Notes under the pieces: generated by a model
Database searches by the model: none
Seen by the model: the letters and a program-made list of their open reading frames with translations, nothing else
What the model was told of the DNA's origin: nothing
Origin: Streptomyces sp. RFCAC02
Lineage (GTDB): Bacteria > Actinomycetota > Actinomycetes > Streptomycetales > Streptomycetaceae
NCBI RefSeq assembly: GCF_004193175.1
Contig: NZ_SAUH01000001.1
Location: forward strand, 4,745,501-4,809,500
DNA length: 64,000 nucleotides
Direction: 5' to 3'
Program-made: the position numbers and the translations under genes
Part shown: positions 43,095 through 54,370 of the stretch, piece after piece
How positions within the stretch are numbered: position 1 is the stretch's first letter
Layout of the letters: every line of letters begins with the position of its first letter

Positions 43095-44933
43095 ATGTCG
43101 ATCCCCGGACGGGACGCCCGCAGGGCCGCCGCCGCGGCCCGTACCGCGCACCGGCTCGAACCCGGCTTCGCGGACCATCTGTTCCTCGGCCGCCTCCGCA
43201 TGGACCTGGTGCACCCGCGCCCCGAGCCGGATCCGGAGACCGGACGGCGCAGGGACGCGTTCCTCGCGCGCCTCGCCGACTTCTGCCGTACGTCGGTTGA
43301 CCCCGCCGCGATCGAACGCGACGCCCGCGTCCCCGCCCGCACCCTCCGCGGGCTCGCCGACCTCGGCGCGTTCGGCATGCGCATCGACCCGGAGTACGGC
43401 GGCCTCGGCCTGGGCCATGTCACCTGCAACCGCGCGCTCGCCGTCATCGGCTCGGTCAGCCCGGCGCTGGCCGCCGTGCTGACCGCCCACGTGTCCACCG
43501 GCGTGCCGCAGGCCCTTGCGGTCGCCGGCACCGCGGAGCAGCGTGCCGCGTTCCTGCCCCGCTGCGCGCGCGGCGCGCTGTCGGCGTTCCTGCTGACCGA
43601 ACCGGACGCCGGCTCCGACCCGTCCCGCCTCGCCACCACCGCCGTGCCGGACGGCGACGGCTATGTGCTGGACGGCGTGAAACTGTGGACCGTCAACGCC
43701 GCCGCCGCCGAACTGCTCCTCGTCGTCGCGACGGTGCCCGGCGCCGGACCGGCCGCGTTCGTCGTGGAGGCCGGCGCGCGCGGTGTCGCCGTGGAGGACA
43801 CCACGGGGTTCCTCGGCCTGCGCGGCAGCGGCACCGGGACGGTACGCCTGCGCGGCGTCCGCGTGCCCGCCGCGCACCGTGTCGGAGCCGAGGGCGACGG
43901 GCTGCGCATCGCCTTCTCCGTCCTCACCACGGGGCGCCTCGCGGTCCCCGCGCTGTGCGTCGGCGCGGGGAAATGGTGTCTGCGGATCGCCCGGGAATGG
44001 TCGGGCAGCCGCCGCCAGGGCGGCCATGTGATCGTCCGGCACGAGGCGGTCGCCGGCCGCGTCGCGTTCATCGCGGCGACGGCCTTCGCCCTCGACGCCG
44101 TCGTCGAGCTCACCGCCGAACTCGCCGACGAGGGCCGCTGCGACCTGCGTGCCGAGTCGGCGCTCGCGAAGCTGCTCGGGGGCGAACTGGCCTGGCGCAT
44201 GGCCGACGAACTGGTCCAGCTGCGCGGCGGACGCGGCCTGGAGACCGCCGCGTCCCTCACCGCCAGGGGGGAACGGGGCATCCCGGCCGAACAGTTCCTC
44301 CGCGACCTGCGTGCCGCCCGGGTGGCCGGCGGCACGACCGAGATCATGCACGTCCTGCTGTCCCGGGAGGCCGTGGACGCGCACCTCAAGGTGGCCGGCG
44401 ACCTGGTCGACCCGGAGGCGAGCCTCACCCGCAAACGCCGCGCGGGCCTCGCGGCCGGCCGGTTCTACGCACGCTGGCTCCCGAGCCTTGCCACCGGCCG
44501 CGGCCATCTGCCGCTGTCCTACGGTGACTTCCACATCTCCGGCTACCCCGACCTCGCGGCGCACCTGCGCTGGACGGAACGCACGGCCCGCCGCCTGGCC
44601 CGCGCCACGTTCTACGGCATGTCACGCTGGCAGACGGGCCTCGAATCCCGCCAGAACTTCCTGGCACGCGTCGTGGACATCGGAGCCGAACTCTTCGCGA
44701 CGTCAGCGGCCTGCGTCCACGCCGAACGCCTCCGCTCCCGCGGCGACCACGGCCGGGAGGCATACGAACTGGCCGACGCATGGTGCGGCCACGCACGCCT
44801 GCGGACGGAGACACTGTTCCGCGCACTGTGGCACAACACGGACACACGCGACACGACACTGGCACTACGGGTGACAGCGGACCGCTACACATGGCTGGAA
44901 GAACCGACACTGGACCCTTCGACGACACCATGA
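43095..44933 (+). CDS. Acyl-CoA dehydrogenase family protein without the canonical catalytic Glu
   Basis: This 612-residue flavoprotein-like protein starts at the ATG at 43095, seven bases after GAGGTG; GTG 43086 and ATG 43089 are alternatives. FLLTEPDAGSDPS is the FAD/substrate motif, and RLRGVRVPAAHRVG and QLRGGRGLETAAS are typical. The length, with a ~200-residue C-terminal extension, resembles VLCAD/ACAD9-type enzymes. The usual catalytic YEGT is replaced by VAGGT (Gly412), and no Glu is seen at the helix-G alternative (VLTTGRLAV). The real chemistry is therefore uncertain. Confidence 0.8.
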   Translation: MSIPGRDARRAAAAARTAHRLEPGFADHLFLGRLRMDLVHPRPEPDPETGRRRDAFLARLADFCRTSVDPAAIERDARVPARTLRGLADLGAFGMRIDPEYGGLGLGHVTCNRALAVIGSVSPALAAVLTAHVSTGVPQALAVAGTAEQRAAFLPRCARGALSAFLLTEPDAGSDPSRLATTAVPDGDGYVLDGVKLWTVNAAAAELLLVVATVPGAGPAAFVVEAGARGVAVEDTTGFLGLRGSGTGTVRLRGVRVPAAHRVGAEGDGLRIAFSVLTTGRLAVPALCVGAGKWCLRIAREWSGSRRQGGHVIVRHEAVAGRVAFIAATAFALDAVVELTAELADEGRCDLRAESALAKLLGGELAWRMADELVQLRGGRGLETAASLTARGERGIPAEQFLRDLRAARVAGGTTEIMHVLLSREAVDAHLKVAGDLVDPEASLTRKRRAGLAAGRFYARWLPSLATGRGHLPLSYGDFHISGYPDLAAHLRWTERTARRLARATFYGMSRWQTGLESRQNFLARVVDIGAELFATSAACVHAERLRSRGDHGREAYELADAWCGHARLRTETLFRALWHNTDTRDTTLALRVTADRYTWLEEPTLDPSTTP

Positions 44934-44940
44934 CCGGGCC

Positions 44941-45480
44941 TCACTCCCCAGTGCAGTACACCTCCTTGAAGTGCTCGACATAGTCGCGGGCGAACGCCTC
45001 GATCATGTCGATCCATTCTTCGGGATCTTCCCCGTCGCGCTGAAAACCACCCAACTGGATAAGGGCGTAAGAGGTATCGGGTTCCTGATCGGAAACGCAC
45101 GCGATGGAAGCGGCTGCCCCGCTGGGAGATACGGCTCCTTCGTCGCCGATCTGCGCCGGCTCGGCATCGTCACCTGCCCATGACAGCGGTGCATCGGCCT
45201 CGGGAAGGAGGAATGCAGTGGATATGACCGCTGTGGTGCCGTCCACAAGAGCGACGCAGGAGATCCCAAGGCCGTCCTCGGAGAACGACAGTCGGTCACC
45301 CGGAGGGAGAAGCGGCTCCAACAAAGTGGCATCGATCTTGACTTCGCACAGCTCCTCGGGCGTGCTGTAGCCAAGAGCATCCTGGTCATTCCCCCCGCAG
45401 CCGGACAGGGTAGGAGTTGCCAAAATGGCCAGCATGAGAGGAATGCGGGACTTCCGGTTGGCGAAAGTGTGTTTGATCAC
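44941..45480 (-). CDS. Small lipoprotein next to the T7SS-substrate-like gene
   Basis: This 179-residue protein starts with the ATG at 45480, overlapping the upstream stop by four bases. The signal peptide ends in lipobox LSGC, followed by ~150 acidic residues with three further Cys (LCEVK, ISCVAL, IACVSD) and one near the end (VYCTG). No known domain is recognised. Its GC is visibly lower than the surroundings, suggesting recent gain. By position it could be an accessory or immunity-like partner of the large protein upstream. Confidence 0.7.
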   Translation of the reverse strand: MIKHTFANRKSRIPLMLAILATPTLSGCGGNDQDALGYSTPEELCEVKIDATLLEPLLPPGDRLSFSEDGLGISCVALVDGTTAVISTAFLLPEADAPLSWAGDDAEPAQIGDEGAVSPSGAAASIACVSDQEPDTSYALIQLGGFQRDGEDPEEWIDMIEAFARDYVEHFKEVYCTGE

Positions 45481-47609
45481 CTGTAGCGCTCCCCGTTTAC
45501 TGCTGAATCGGCGATGTGGGAGTAACGAGAGCCTTCATGCTCGTATCGATCATGCCCGTCGGCCCAGTCGCGGTTTATCTCGTACCAGGCATCCGCCAGG
45601 GAGTTGAGTTGATAGGTGCGCACCTGGTTGGCCGCAGCAGTGGCATCTTCGGAGAATTCCGCGATCCTCCGCTGCTCGTCCTTGCTCCACTCGGTGATCA
45701 CGGCGTCCGCCAGAATTCCGGCGAAGCCGCCGTACGGGACGTAACTTGCGGCTGTGCCCGTCATATAACCAGCCATCTGGGTATCCCAGGCCAAATCGTC
45801 GCCACGATCCTGCAGTTCGAGGTCGATTGCTTCCCTGCGGGCTCCTTCGAGATATCCCACCGTCTGCCCCGCCCTGTCCAGGGTTTGCCCGGGATCGAGG
45901 GTGCTTTCACGCAGGGTCTCCGTGTCGTCGAAGGATCCGACAATGGAGTGCATAAGCCCTTCGTTGAGCAGGGCGTATGCGCCGCCGTCCCGGGAGACCT
46001 CGGTGATCACCCCGCGCAGGTCTTCCCGGTCGAGGGCCGTGTCGAGGAGGTAGCCGCTGGTCGTGTCGTGTACTTCGGCGCCGTGGTTGACCAGGATTTG
46101 GGCCACTGGTTCGCGGAATTCCGGTGGGAATTCGTGGCCTGTGCCCGCCAGCATGCTCAGGGACCTGTCCAGGACTCCCGCCTGCCGGTCGCGGTCGACG
46201 GTCGGTGGGCGTTCGAGGTGGTCGGGGTCGAGGCCCGTCGTCGCCGCGAAGAGGGCGTTGCCCGTGGACTGCAGCGCCACGTCCCTTCCCTGGTCGTCCT
46301 CCGTCACGATGACGTGGCCGTCGATGCGCTGCGTCAGCAGGTATTCCGCCGTCTCCGCGTCCGTGAAGACCGTGTTGGCCGCGTCCGGGTTGTGGCTCAG
46401 TGCGTCCATGTAGCCGGTCATCGGGTCCAGCCGGAACGCGTCCCCGATGGTGATCGGGTTGGGCTCCCCCTCCACCTCGGCCCACATCCCGCCGGGCACG
46501 TCGCTGTCGCGCTCGAACTCGATCAGCTCCTCGCCGTACGCCTCAAGGAACCCCGAGTCGTACGCGCCCGACGCCATCAGGTTGCTCATCACCTGGAACC
46601 CGTACGGCGACCAGCGGACGTCGTCGCCGAGGCGTTCGCGCCCCAGGTCGATCATGTCGGTCCGCCACTGCTGCATCACCGGATCGTCCGTGAGCGTCGT
46701 GGCGAGGCCCAGTGCCTCCCCGAGGTTGCCCTGCAGCGCGGTCAGGGTCTCCCTGCGCTCGTCGCTCGTCTCCCACTCGTGCTCCGGATCGGTCATGTCC
46801 GTCCAGAAGTCGAGCACACCCCGGGCGCCCAGCTCGCCGGCCAGGGCGGCGGCGAAGTACTGGTTGTCCTTGTTCTCCTCGACCACCGAGTTCAGCCACG
46901 CGGCCTCCTCGTCGGACATGTCCCAGCCCTCCCGCAGCAGGGGAAGGACCTCCTCGGCGGCCCGGCGGCCGAACGTCTCCTCCACGTCATCCCAGGACTC
47001 GTACGCCCCGGCGGTGAACGGCCCGTGTCCCTCGCCGGCCATCTCCCGCAGCGCCCGGGCGGCCGTCTCGTCCGCCTCCGCCGCCTCCGCGAGCACGGCG
47101 GCGATCCGGTCGGCGTACAGGTTCTTGAGGTCGTGCGACGCCGCAAGCCGTTCGTTGAACGCCGCGATCTCCCGCTCCGCCGCCTCGCCGCCGGTGTTGT
47201 CGCGCCGGTCGGGGTACGGGTGCTGCTGGACCGCCCCGTACGGACTCTCGCCCGCGAGCAGCACCACACCGTCCTCGGTGATCAGCAGCCCGTCGCCGTC
47301 CGCGTCCGCCGCGATGTCGTCGAGCTGCGTCCGGCAGCGGCGCAGCACGGCGGCCAGTTCCCCGAGGACCAGCCGGATGCCGTCGGCGTGCTCGTGCGCG
47401 TAGCCGAACCGGTCCACCGTCGCCGTGACGAATCTGCGGGTGACGGCCGCGTTCGCACCGTCCCAGTCGGCCTCGCCGGCCCGCGTGCCCATCCCGTCCC
47501 GCGCGTCCCCGGCCAGCGTCCCCAGTTCCCTGGCGACGCCCTCCCAGTCCGCGACCGCGCCGTCGAGCGCCGCCAGGTCCAGTTCGGTCAGCTTTCTGTA
47601 CGTCGTCAT
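45477..47609 (-). CDS. Large WXG100-like/DUF6571-like protein, possible T7SS substrate
   Basis: This 710-residue protein starts at the ATG at 47609 ([17 protein letters not shown]) after GGGGGGACC; a GTG at 47630 is also open. The first ~110 residues are helical with the spacing of ESX-type signal domains. The rest is acidic and largely helical and resembles DUF6571 proteins of Streptomyces. A hydrophobic patch near the end ([24 protein letters not shown]) may contact membranes. Base composition falls in the last ~500 bases. No catalytic motif is recognised. Confidence 0.7.
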   Translation of the reverse strand: MTTYRKLTELDLAALDGAVADWEGVARELGTLAGDARDGMGTRAGEADWDGANAAVTRRFVTATVDRFGYAHEHADGIRLVLGELAAVLRRCRTQLDDIAADADGDGLLITEDGVVLLAGESPYGAVQQHPYPDRRDNTGGEAAEREIAAFNERLAASHDLKNLYADRIAAVLAEAAEADETAARALREMAGEGHGPFTAGAYESWDDVEETFGRRAAEEVLPLLREGWDMSDEEAAWLNSVVEENKDNQYFAAALAGELGARGVLDFWTDMTDPEHEWETSDERRETLTALQGNLGEALGLATTLTDDPVMQQWRTDMIDLGRERLGDDVRWSPYGFQVMSNLMASGAYDSGFLEAYGEELIEFERDSDVPGGMWAEVEGEPNPITIGDAFRLDPMTGYMDALSHNPDAANTVFTDAETAEYLLTQRIDGHVIVTEDDQGRDVALQSTGNALFAATTGLDPDHLERPPTVDRDRQAGVLDRSLSMLAGTGHEFPPEFREPVAQILVNHGAEVHDTTSGYLLDTALDREDLRGVITEVSRDGGAYALLNEGLMHSIVGSFDDTETLRESTLDPGQTLDRAGQTVGYLEGARREAIDLELQDRGDDLAWDTQMAGYMTGTAASYVPYGGFAGILADAVITEWSKDEQRRIAEFSEDATAAANQVRTYQLNSLADAWYEINRDWADGHDRYEHEGSRYSHIADSAVNGERYR

Positions 47610-47626
47610 ACGGTCCCCCCGCCCCG

Positions 47627-48016
47627 TCACAGATCCGCGATACCCGGGTTCAGGGGAATCCCCACGCCGTCCCCCGCCGTGTGCAACTGCTGCAGGACCG
47701 AGCGCAGGCCCGTGTCCAGTGTGGTGTTCGCGCTGACGGTGACCGACAGATGCCCGTCGATCGACTCGCAGTCGCCCGCCAGCGCGTCCGTCTTCTCCTC
47801 GAACCGTTCCAGCGCCGTGCTCAGCGCGGCGCCGGTCGTGAGGCCCGCGTCCGTGAGCGCCGACGCGGCGTGCCCGCTCGCGTCCACGGCACGCAGTGCC
47901 CGGTCCAGCAGATCAGTCCGCAGCCCGGCCGCGTCCTGCCCGATCCGCCCGAGGACCTCCGTGCTCAGCGCCAGGTCACCCGCGCCCTCGTCCCGTGCCT
48001 CCGCCCCCGATGCCAT
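47627..48016 (-). CDS. Small ESX/WXG100-like partner protein
   Basis: This 129-residue helical protein starts at the ATG at 48016 with GGGGGG upstream. It lacks a signal peptide and has no clear WXG, but its size, helix pattern and position just ahead of the large substrate-like gene (17-bp gap) fit an ESX-type partner or chaperone. No paired secretion ATPase is nearby, although the partial gene at the right edge may begin a T7SS locus. Confidence 0.6.
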   Translation of the reverse strand: MASGAEARDEGAGDLALSTEVLGRIGQDAAGLRTDLLDRALRAVDASGHAASALTDAGLTTGAALSTALERFEEKTDALAGDCESIDGHLSVTVSANTTLDTGLRSVLQQLHTAGDGVGIPLNPGIADL

Positions 48017-48097
48017 ACCGCCCCCCAGCTGCACCGCGTGTCCGATGACGCGCACACGGTAGCAAGGACGGTGTGCCGGGGCACCCGGCGGGCGGGT

Positions 48098-48103
48098 CAC
48101 AAT
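48098..48103 (+). promoter_or_regulatory. -10 element of dxr (probably leaderless)
   Basis: CACAAT lies seven bases before the dxr ATG, so transcription should begin at or next to the start codon. The GGGGGG just before the ATG is too close to serve as a ribosome site. Confidence 0.45.
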
Positions 48104-48109
48104 GGGGGG

Positions 48110-49390
48110 ATGACCGAGAGTCCCGTCTGTCTCGCCGACCCGCACCTGCGCCGACCGGATGCCTCGCCGTCCGGGGCGCCGCGCGAGGTCGTGATCCTCG
48201 GCTCCACCGGATCGATCGGCACCCAGGCCGTCGACGTCGTGCTGCGCAACCCCGACCGGTTCCGCGTCACCGCCCTGTCGGCGGCGGGCGGACGGCTCGA
48301 CCTGCTGGCCGACCAGGCCCACCGGCTGCGGGTCCGCGCGGTCGGCGTGGCACGGGCGGGCCTCGCCGGCGAGCTGCGCGCCGCCCTGCGCGCCCGGTAC
48401 GGCGCCGGGGAGCCGCTGCCCGAGGTGCTGGCCGGCCCCGACGCCGCCACCGACCTGGCCGCGAGCCCCTGCCACACCGTGCTCAACGGCATCACCGGCT
48501 CCATCGGTCTCGCCCCCACGCTGGCCGCGCTGCGGGCCGGCAGCGTCCTCGCGCTGGCGAACAAGGAGTCCCTCATCGTCGGCGGCCCCCTCGTGACGGA
48601 CCTCGCCGCCCCCGGGCAGATCGTGCCCGTCGACTCCGAGCACTCCGCCCTCTTCCAGGCCCTGATGGGCGGCACCCGCGCGGAGATCGCGAAGCTCGTC
48701 GTCACGGCGAGCGGCGGCCCCTTCCGCGGCCGCACCCGCGCCGAGCTGGCCGGCGTCACGCCCGACGACGCCCTCGCGCACCCCACCTGGGCCATGGGAC
48801 CGGTCATCACCGTGAACTCGGCGACCCTCGTCAACAAGGGCCTCGAGGTGATCGAGGCCCACCTGCTGTACGGCATCCCGTTCGACCGCATCGAGGTCGT
48901 CGTCCACCCCCAGTCGTACGTGCACTCCATGGTCGAGTTCACGGACGGCTCGACGCTCGCCCAGGCCAGCCCCCCGGACATGCGGATGCCGATCGCCCTC
49001 GGCCTCGGCTGGCCCGAACGGGTGCCGGGCGCCGCCGCCCCCGTCGACTGGACCCGCGCGCACACCTGGGAGTTCCAGCCGCTGGACACCGATGCCTTCC
49101 CCTCCGTGCCGCTGGCCCGGCTGGTCGGTAGCCTCGGCGGTACGGCGCCCGCGGTGTTCAACGCCGCCAACGAGGAGTGCGTGGACGCGTTCCTCGCCGG
49201 ACGGCTCCCCTTCACCGGGATCGTGGACACCGTCGCCCGGGTCGTCGAGGAGCTGGCCGGCGGCCCCGCCGGAACTTCCCCGACCCTCCCGGACGTCCTC
49301 GAAGCGGAGGCGGCCGCCCGCCGCCGCGCCCGCGAGCTGACCGGTACGGCCTCCCGCGCGCACCAGGAGAACCAGGAGATGACCGCATGA
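48110..49390 (+). CDS. dxr: 1-deoxy-D-xylulose 5-phosphate reductoisomerase
   Basis: This 426-residue enzyme converts DXP to 2-C-methyl-D-erythritol 4-phosphate with NADPH, the second step of the MEP isoprenoid pathway. The NADPH motif GSTGSIGTQ is at 31-39, ALANKES and PVDSEHSA carry metal- and substrate-binding residues, and [15 protein letters not shown] and [13 protein letters not shown] follow. It overlaps the protease gene by four bases and heads a dxr-rip-ispG set. Confidence 0.96.
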   Translation: MTESPVCLADPHLRRPDASPSGAPREVVILGSTGSIGTQAVDVVLRNPDRFRVTALSAAGGRLDLLADQAHRLRVRAVGVARAGLAGELRAALRARYGAGEPLPEVLAGPDAATDLAASPCHTVLNGITGSIGLAPTLAALRAGSVLALANKESLIVGGPLVTDLAAPGQIVPVDSEHSALFQALMGGTRAEIAKLVVTASGGPFRGRTRAELAGVTPDDALAHPTWAMGPVITVNSATLVNKGLEVIEAHLLYGIPFDRIEVVVHPQSYVHSMVEFTDGSTLAQASPPDMRMPIALGLGWPERVPGAAAPVDWTRAHTWEFQPLDTDAFPSVPLARLVGSLGGTAPAVFNAANEECVDAFLAGRLPFTGIVDTVARVVEELAGGPAGTSPTLPDVLEAEAAARRRARELTGTASRAHQENQEMTA

Positions 49391-50691
49391 CGGCGCTGAT
49401 GTTCATCCTCGGCATACTCGTCTTCGTCCTCGGACTGCTGTTCTCCATCGCGTGGCACGAGTTCGGCCACTTCACGACCGCCCGCATGTTCGGCGTGCGC
49501 GTGCCGCAGTTCATGGTCGGCTTCGGCCCCACGGTCTGGTCGCGCAAGCGGGGGGAGACCGAGTACGGCGTCAAGGCGATCCCGCTCGGCGGCTACATCC
49601 GCATGATCGGCATGTTCCCGCCCGGCGAGGACGGCGCCATCCGCAAACGGTCCACCTCGCCGTTCCGCGGCATGATCGAGGACGCGCGCGCCGCCGCCTT
49701 CGAGGAGCTGCAGCCCGGCGACGAGAAGCGGCTCTTCTACACGCGCAAGCCGTGGCAGCGGATCATCGTCATGTTCGCCGGCCCGTTCCAGAACCTGCTG
49801 CTCGCCGTCGTGATCTTCCTCGGCGTCCTGATGGCCTTCGGCGTCAACACGCAGACGACCACCGTGGCCAGCGTCTCGGAGTGCGTCGTCCCGCAGGACG
49901 AGGGCGCCCGCGAGTGCCGCGACTCCGACCCGGCCGCGCCGGCCGCCGCCGCCGGGCTGCAGCCGGGGGACCGCATCGTCGCGTTCAACGGCGAGTCCAT
50001 CGACGAGTGGGGCACCCTCCAGGACCGCATCCGCGATACCATCGGCCCGGCCACCGTCACGGTCGAGCGCGACGGCCGCACCCTCGACCTGCACGCCGAC
50101 CTCATCGAGAACCAGGTCGCCAAGACCGACGGCGACGGCGGCTACGTCGAGGACGAGTACGTCAGCGCCGGCTTCCTCGGCTTCTCGCCGGCCAGCGGCG
50201 TCGTGCGCCAGAGCTTCCCCGAGTCCGTCGGGCGCATGGGCGACATCATGGTCACGGGCGTCCAGTCCCTGGTGGACATCCCCTCCAAGATCCCCGACCT
50301 GTGGAACGCCGCCCTCGGCAACGGGGAGCGCGAACCGGACTCGCCCATGGGCGTCGTCGGCGCGGCCCGCGTCGGCGGCCAGATCTTCACCCTCGACATC
50401 CCGGCCAGCCAGCAGATCGCGACGGCCCTCTTCCTCGTCGCGGGATTCAACCTCTCCCTCTTCCTCTTCAACATGCTGCCGCTGCTGCCCCTCGACGGCG
50501 GCCACGTCGCGGGAGCCCTGTGGGAGTCGCTGCGCCGCGGGGTCGCCAAGGTCAGGCGCCGCCCCGACCCGGGGCCGTTCGACGTGGCGCAGCTCATGCC
50601 CGTCGCCTACGTCGTCGCCGGTGTCTTCATCTGCTTCACCCTGCTGGTCCTGGTCGCGGATATCGTCAGTCCCGTGAGTCTGACCGGGTGA
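49387..50691 (+). CDS. Site-2 intramembrane metalloprotease (RseP/Rip1 type, M50)
   Basis: This 434-residue membrane protein cleaves anti-sigma factors or other membrane proteins within the bilayer. HEFGH (24-28) in the first helix binds zinc with Asp370 of LPLDGGH in a late helix. A PDZ domain lies between (~165-255, [18 protein letters not shown]). Four helices are predicted. The ATG overlaps the dxr stop (ATGA), the conserved actinobacterial arrangement. Targets are not encoded nearby. Confidence 0.93.
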   Translation: MTALMFILGILVFVLGLLFSIAWHEFGHFTTARMFGVRVPQFMVGFGPTVWSRKRGETEYGVKAIPLGGYIRMIGMFPPGEDGAIRKRSTSPFRGMIEDARAAAFEELQPGDEKRLFYTRKPWQRIIVMFAGPFQNLLLAVVIFLGVLMAFGVNTQTTTVASVSECVVPQDEGARECRDSDPAAPAAAAGLQPGDRIVAFNGESIDEWGTLQDRIRDTIGPATVTVERDGRTLDLHADLIENQVAKTDGDGGYVEDEYVSAGFLGFSPASGVVRQSFPESVGRMGDIMVTGVQSLVDIPSKIPDLWNAALGNGEREPDSPMGVVGAARVGGQIFTLDIPASQQIATALFLVAGFNLSLFLFNMLPLLPLDGGHVAGALWESLRRGVAKVRRRPDPGPFDVAQLMPVAYVVAGVFICFTLLVLVADIVSPVSLTG

Positions 50692-50698
50692 GGTGCCG

Positions 50699-50704
50699 TA
50701 GGCT
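50699..50704 (+). promoter_or_regulatory. -10 element ahead of ispG
   Basis: TAGGCT just after the protease stop and 49 bases before the ispG ATG. A matching -35 is not clear. It would allow ispG expression in addition to read-through from dxr. Confidence 0.4.
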
Positions 50705-50752
50705 CGGACAACAGGTTCACCGCCCAACCGCACCGTGGGGTCGCACACAGTC

Positions 50753-51907
<1,155 letters not shown>

Positions 51908-51980
51908 CCGACGCCACCGGGGGCACGGCCGCGCCGCGCGCCGTCCGTGCCCCGGGCGCCCGACCCGAGGTCCCGACCCT

Positions 51981-52826
51981 GTGCCCACATCCGCCACACG
52001 GCTCCTCACACCGGCCGACCTCGACGCCGTCCTCGGCGTCCTGGACGAGGACCCCGTCGCGAACGCCTTCGTGACCGCCCGCGTGCTCGACTCCGGTCTC
52101 GAACCGGCCTGGCTCGGCGGCGAGATGTGGGGCTGGTACCGGGACGGGCGCCTCCGCTCCCTGGCCTACGCGGGCGCCAACCTCGTCCCCATCGGCGCGG
52201 GTCCCGCGGCGGTCCGCGCGTTCGCCGTCCGCGCCCTGCGGCAGGGCCGCCGCTGCTCCTCCATCGTCGGCCCGGCCGAGCCCACGGCCCTGCTGTGGGA
52301 CCACCTGGAGCCCCGCTGGGGCCCGGCCAGGCAACTGCGGCGCCGCCAGCCCCTCATGGCCACCGGCGCCGTCCCCGCCGGTGTGACGCCCGACCCGGCG
52401 GTCCGCCGGGTCCGCAAGGACGAGATGGACCTCGTCCTGCCGGCCGCCGTCGCCATGTTCACCGAGGAGGTCGGCGTCTCCCCGCTGGACGCCCACGACG
52501 GCGGGCTCACGTACCAGTCGCGCGTCGCCGAGACCGTCGGCACCGGCCGCTGCTTCGCCCGCTTCGAGGCCGGCCGCGTCGTCTTCAAGGCGGAGATCGG
52601 CGCCGTCACGCCCGGCGTCTGCCAGCTCCAGGGCGTCTGGACGGCCCCCGACCGGCGCGGCCGCGGCCTCGCCACGGCCGGCCTCGCGACGGTCCTGCGG
52701 TGCGCCCTCACCGAGATCGCCCCCGTCGTCAGCCTCTACGTCAACGACTTCAACGCCCCCGCCCTCGCCGTGTACCGGCGCCTCGGCTTCCGCGACGCCG
52801 GCACCCTCATGAGCGTCCTGTTCTGA
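51981..52826 (+). CDS. GNAT N-acetyltransferase with DUF4081 domain
   Basis: This 281-residue protein starts at a GTG (51981). The N-terminal ~120 residues match DUF4081 and the C-terminal half is a GNAT fold with the acetyl-CoA loop RRGRGLATAGLA and late NDFNAPALAVYRRLGF. It is regularly found next to ispG in Streptomyces (from memory). The acceptor is unknown. Confidence 0.87.
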   Translation: MPTSATRLLTPADLDAVLGVLDEDPVANAFVTARVLDSGLEPAWLGGEMWGWYRDGRLRSLAYAGANLVPIGAGPAAVRAFAVRALRQGRRCSSIVGPAEPTALLWDHLEPRWGPARQLRRRQPLMATGAVPAGVTPDPAVRRVRKDEMDLVLPAAVAMFTEEVGVSPLDAHDGGLTYQSRVAETVGTGRCFARFEAGRVVFKAEIGAVTPGVCQLQGVWTAPDRRGRGLATAGLATVLRCALTEIAPVVSLYVNDFNAPALAVYRRLGFRDAGTLMSVLF

Positions 52827-52873
52827 TTCCGCTCCACGGGCACACCGGACGCGACTTCCGCCCGGCCGCGCGT

Positions 52874-52879
52874 TAGCCT
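52874..52879 (+). promoter_or_regulatory. -10 element of a leaderless GNAT gene
   Basis: TAGCCT ends seven bases before the ATG at 52886, so the transcript probably starts at the A of the start codon. Confidence 0.45.
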
Positions 52880-52885
52880 CCCCGC

Positions 52886-53458
52886 ATGACACCATCCGGC
52901 GGCGCCGCACACGACGACCAGCGCATCCGCATCGCCCCCCTCGACCTGACGGCGTCGGTCGACGACGCCCTTGCCGTGCAGGCCCGGGCGTTCGGGCTGA
53001 GTCCCGAGGAGGTCGCCGTGCGGCGCCACATCGTGCTGCGGCACGCGGCCGCCCCGGGAGCGCGCGCCCTCGGCGCCACCACGCCGGACGGGCGGCTCGT
53101 CGGCTTCATCTACGGCATGCCGAACGACCGCGCGCAGTGGTGGTCCACCGTCGTCGAGCCGTACCTGCGGCGGGCCGGGAACGACTCCTGGCTCGACGAC
53201 TCCTTCACCGTCACCGAACTCCACGTCCTGCCGAGCCACCAGAAGCACGGCATAGGCCGCCGGCTCATCACCGAGCTGACCGACACCGCCGATGAGCCGC
53301 GGTCGATCCTCTCCGCGCTCGACATCGAGAGCCCCGCCCGCGGCCTGTACCGCAAGCTCGGCTACCAGGACCTGGCGCAGCGCGTCATGTTCCCCTCCGC
53401 GGCCACCCCGTACGCCGTCATGGGTGCCCCGCTTCCGCTGCGCCGCCGGGACGCCTGA
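52886..53458 (+). CDS. GNAT family N-acetyltransferase
   Basis: This 190-residue single-domain acetyltransferase has the acetyl-CoA loop VLPSHQKHGIGRRLI and the C-terminal motif SPARGLYRKLGYQDLA. It follows the first GNAT gene by 59 bp but is not closely similar to it. There is no Shine-Dalgarno, in line with a leaderless mRNA. The substrate is unknown. In S. coelicolor I recall proS near this position; it is not here. Confidence 0.85.
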   Translation: MTPSGGAAHDDQRIRIAPLDLTASVDDALAVQARAFGLSPEEVAVRRHIVLRHAAAPGARALGATTPDGRLVGFIYGMPNDRAQWWSTVVEPYLRRAGNDSWLDDSFTVTELHVLPSHQKHGIGRRLITELTDTADEPRSILSALDIESPARGLYRKLGYQDLAQRVMFPSAATPYAVMGAPLPLRRRDA

Positions 53459-53476
53459 CCGGCGGCCGGCCCGCCG

Positions 53477-54367
53477 TCACAGCCAGGTGGCGAACTCCAG
53501 CAGGTGCTCGGCCGCCCCGTCCCGCTTCGCCGCGTACGCCCGGGCCGCGGCCGCGACGGCCCGGAACAGCGCCCACCCGCGCAGCCGCTCGGGGTCGAGT
53601 TCGACGGAGCCCGCCAGCCGCGTGACCCGGCGCCGAGTCGCCGCCGCGGCGCCCGGCGAGGCGACCAGGTCGTGCAGCCGGTCGCGGACGAGCCGCGCGA
53701 GGTCGTAGGCCCGCTCCCCGACCAGTGGGTCGGGACCGACCGCGAGCCAGTGCGCCCGGTCCGTGGCCGCGGCGAGGACGGCGCCCTGCCGGAAGTCGCC
53801 GTGCAGCAGGACGGCCTCGGGCGCGCCGGCGAGGAGTCCGGCGCGCGCCGTGAGGGCCGCTTCGACCAGCGGCGCCGCTTCGTGCGGCACGGCCGACCGC
53901 ATCAGCTCCGTCTGCGCGCCCGTCAGCTCCGCGACATCCGGGAACGGGTGCCCCGCGACCGGCGCCACCCACAGCCGCCGCAGGACCGACACCGCCTCCA
54001 GCGTGGCCTTCGCGTCCGCCAGGGAACGCAGCGACGTGGCCGGGCTCAGCCGCTCCAGCAGGAGGGCGCCCGCGTCGGCGTCGAGCCGCAGGGGCCGTAC
54101 GGCGCCGAGGCCGTCCCAGGTGCGCAGCGCCGCGTCCTCCAGCGGAGCGGAACGGCCGGGCGCCGTCAGCTTGAGCACCGCGGGAACGCCGTCCGCCGTG
54201 CGCACGAGGACCGTCATGCTCGTCCGGCCGCCGGGCGCGATCACACGTTCGGGCGTCAGCCGCCAGCGTTCCGCGGTCCGCGCCGCCAGCGCCGGCAGGT
54301 CGTCGAGCCAGCCGGGCGCGGTGGCCCGCTGGGCGCGGACGAGGTGTTCCGGCGGGGCGAACTCCAT
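53477..54367 (-). CDS. APH-like (aminoglycoside phosphotransferase family) protein, metal ligands missing
   Basis: This 296-residue protein has the APH(6)-like kinase fold: VLKLTAPG, LLLERL, LLHGDF with catalytic Asp191, and LVGERAYDLARLVRD. The HGDxHxxN motif reads HGDFRQGA, and the metal-binding IDPKPLVG segment reads VGPDPLVG with Gly211 in place of Asp. It is therefore probably inactive or unusual as a kinase. It follows the DUF4439 gene by 3 bp in a three-gene minus-strand operon and should not be read as a resistance gene. Confidence 0.82.
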   Translation of the reverse strand: MEFAPPEHLVRAQRATAPGWLDDLPALAARTAERWRLTPERVIAPGGRTSMTVLVRTADGVPAVLKLTAPGRSAPLEDAALRTWDGLGAVRPLRLDADAGALLLERLSPATSLRSLADAKATLEAVSVLRRLWVAPVAGHPFPDVAELTGAQTELMRSAVPHEAAPLVEAALTARAGLLAGAPEAVLLHGDFRQGAVLAAATDRAHWLAVGPDPLVGERAYDLARLVRDRLHDLVASPGAAAATRRRVTRLAGSVELDPERLRGWALFRAVAAAARAYAAKRDGAAEHLLEFATWL

Positions 54368-54370
54368 CGG

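Noticed and set aside
53477..54367. Aminoglycoside resistance gene
   Set aside because: The fold is APH-like but metal ligands are missing, and the operon context is housekeeping-like. No resistance function is supported.
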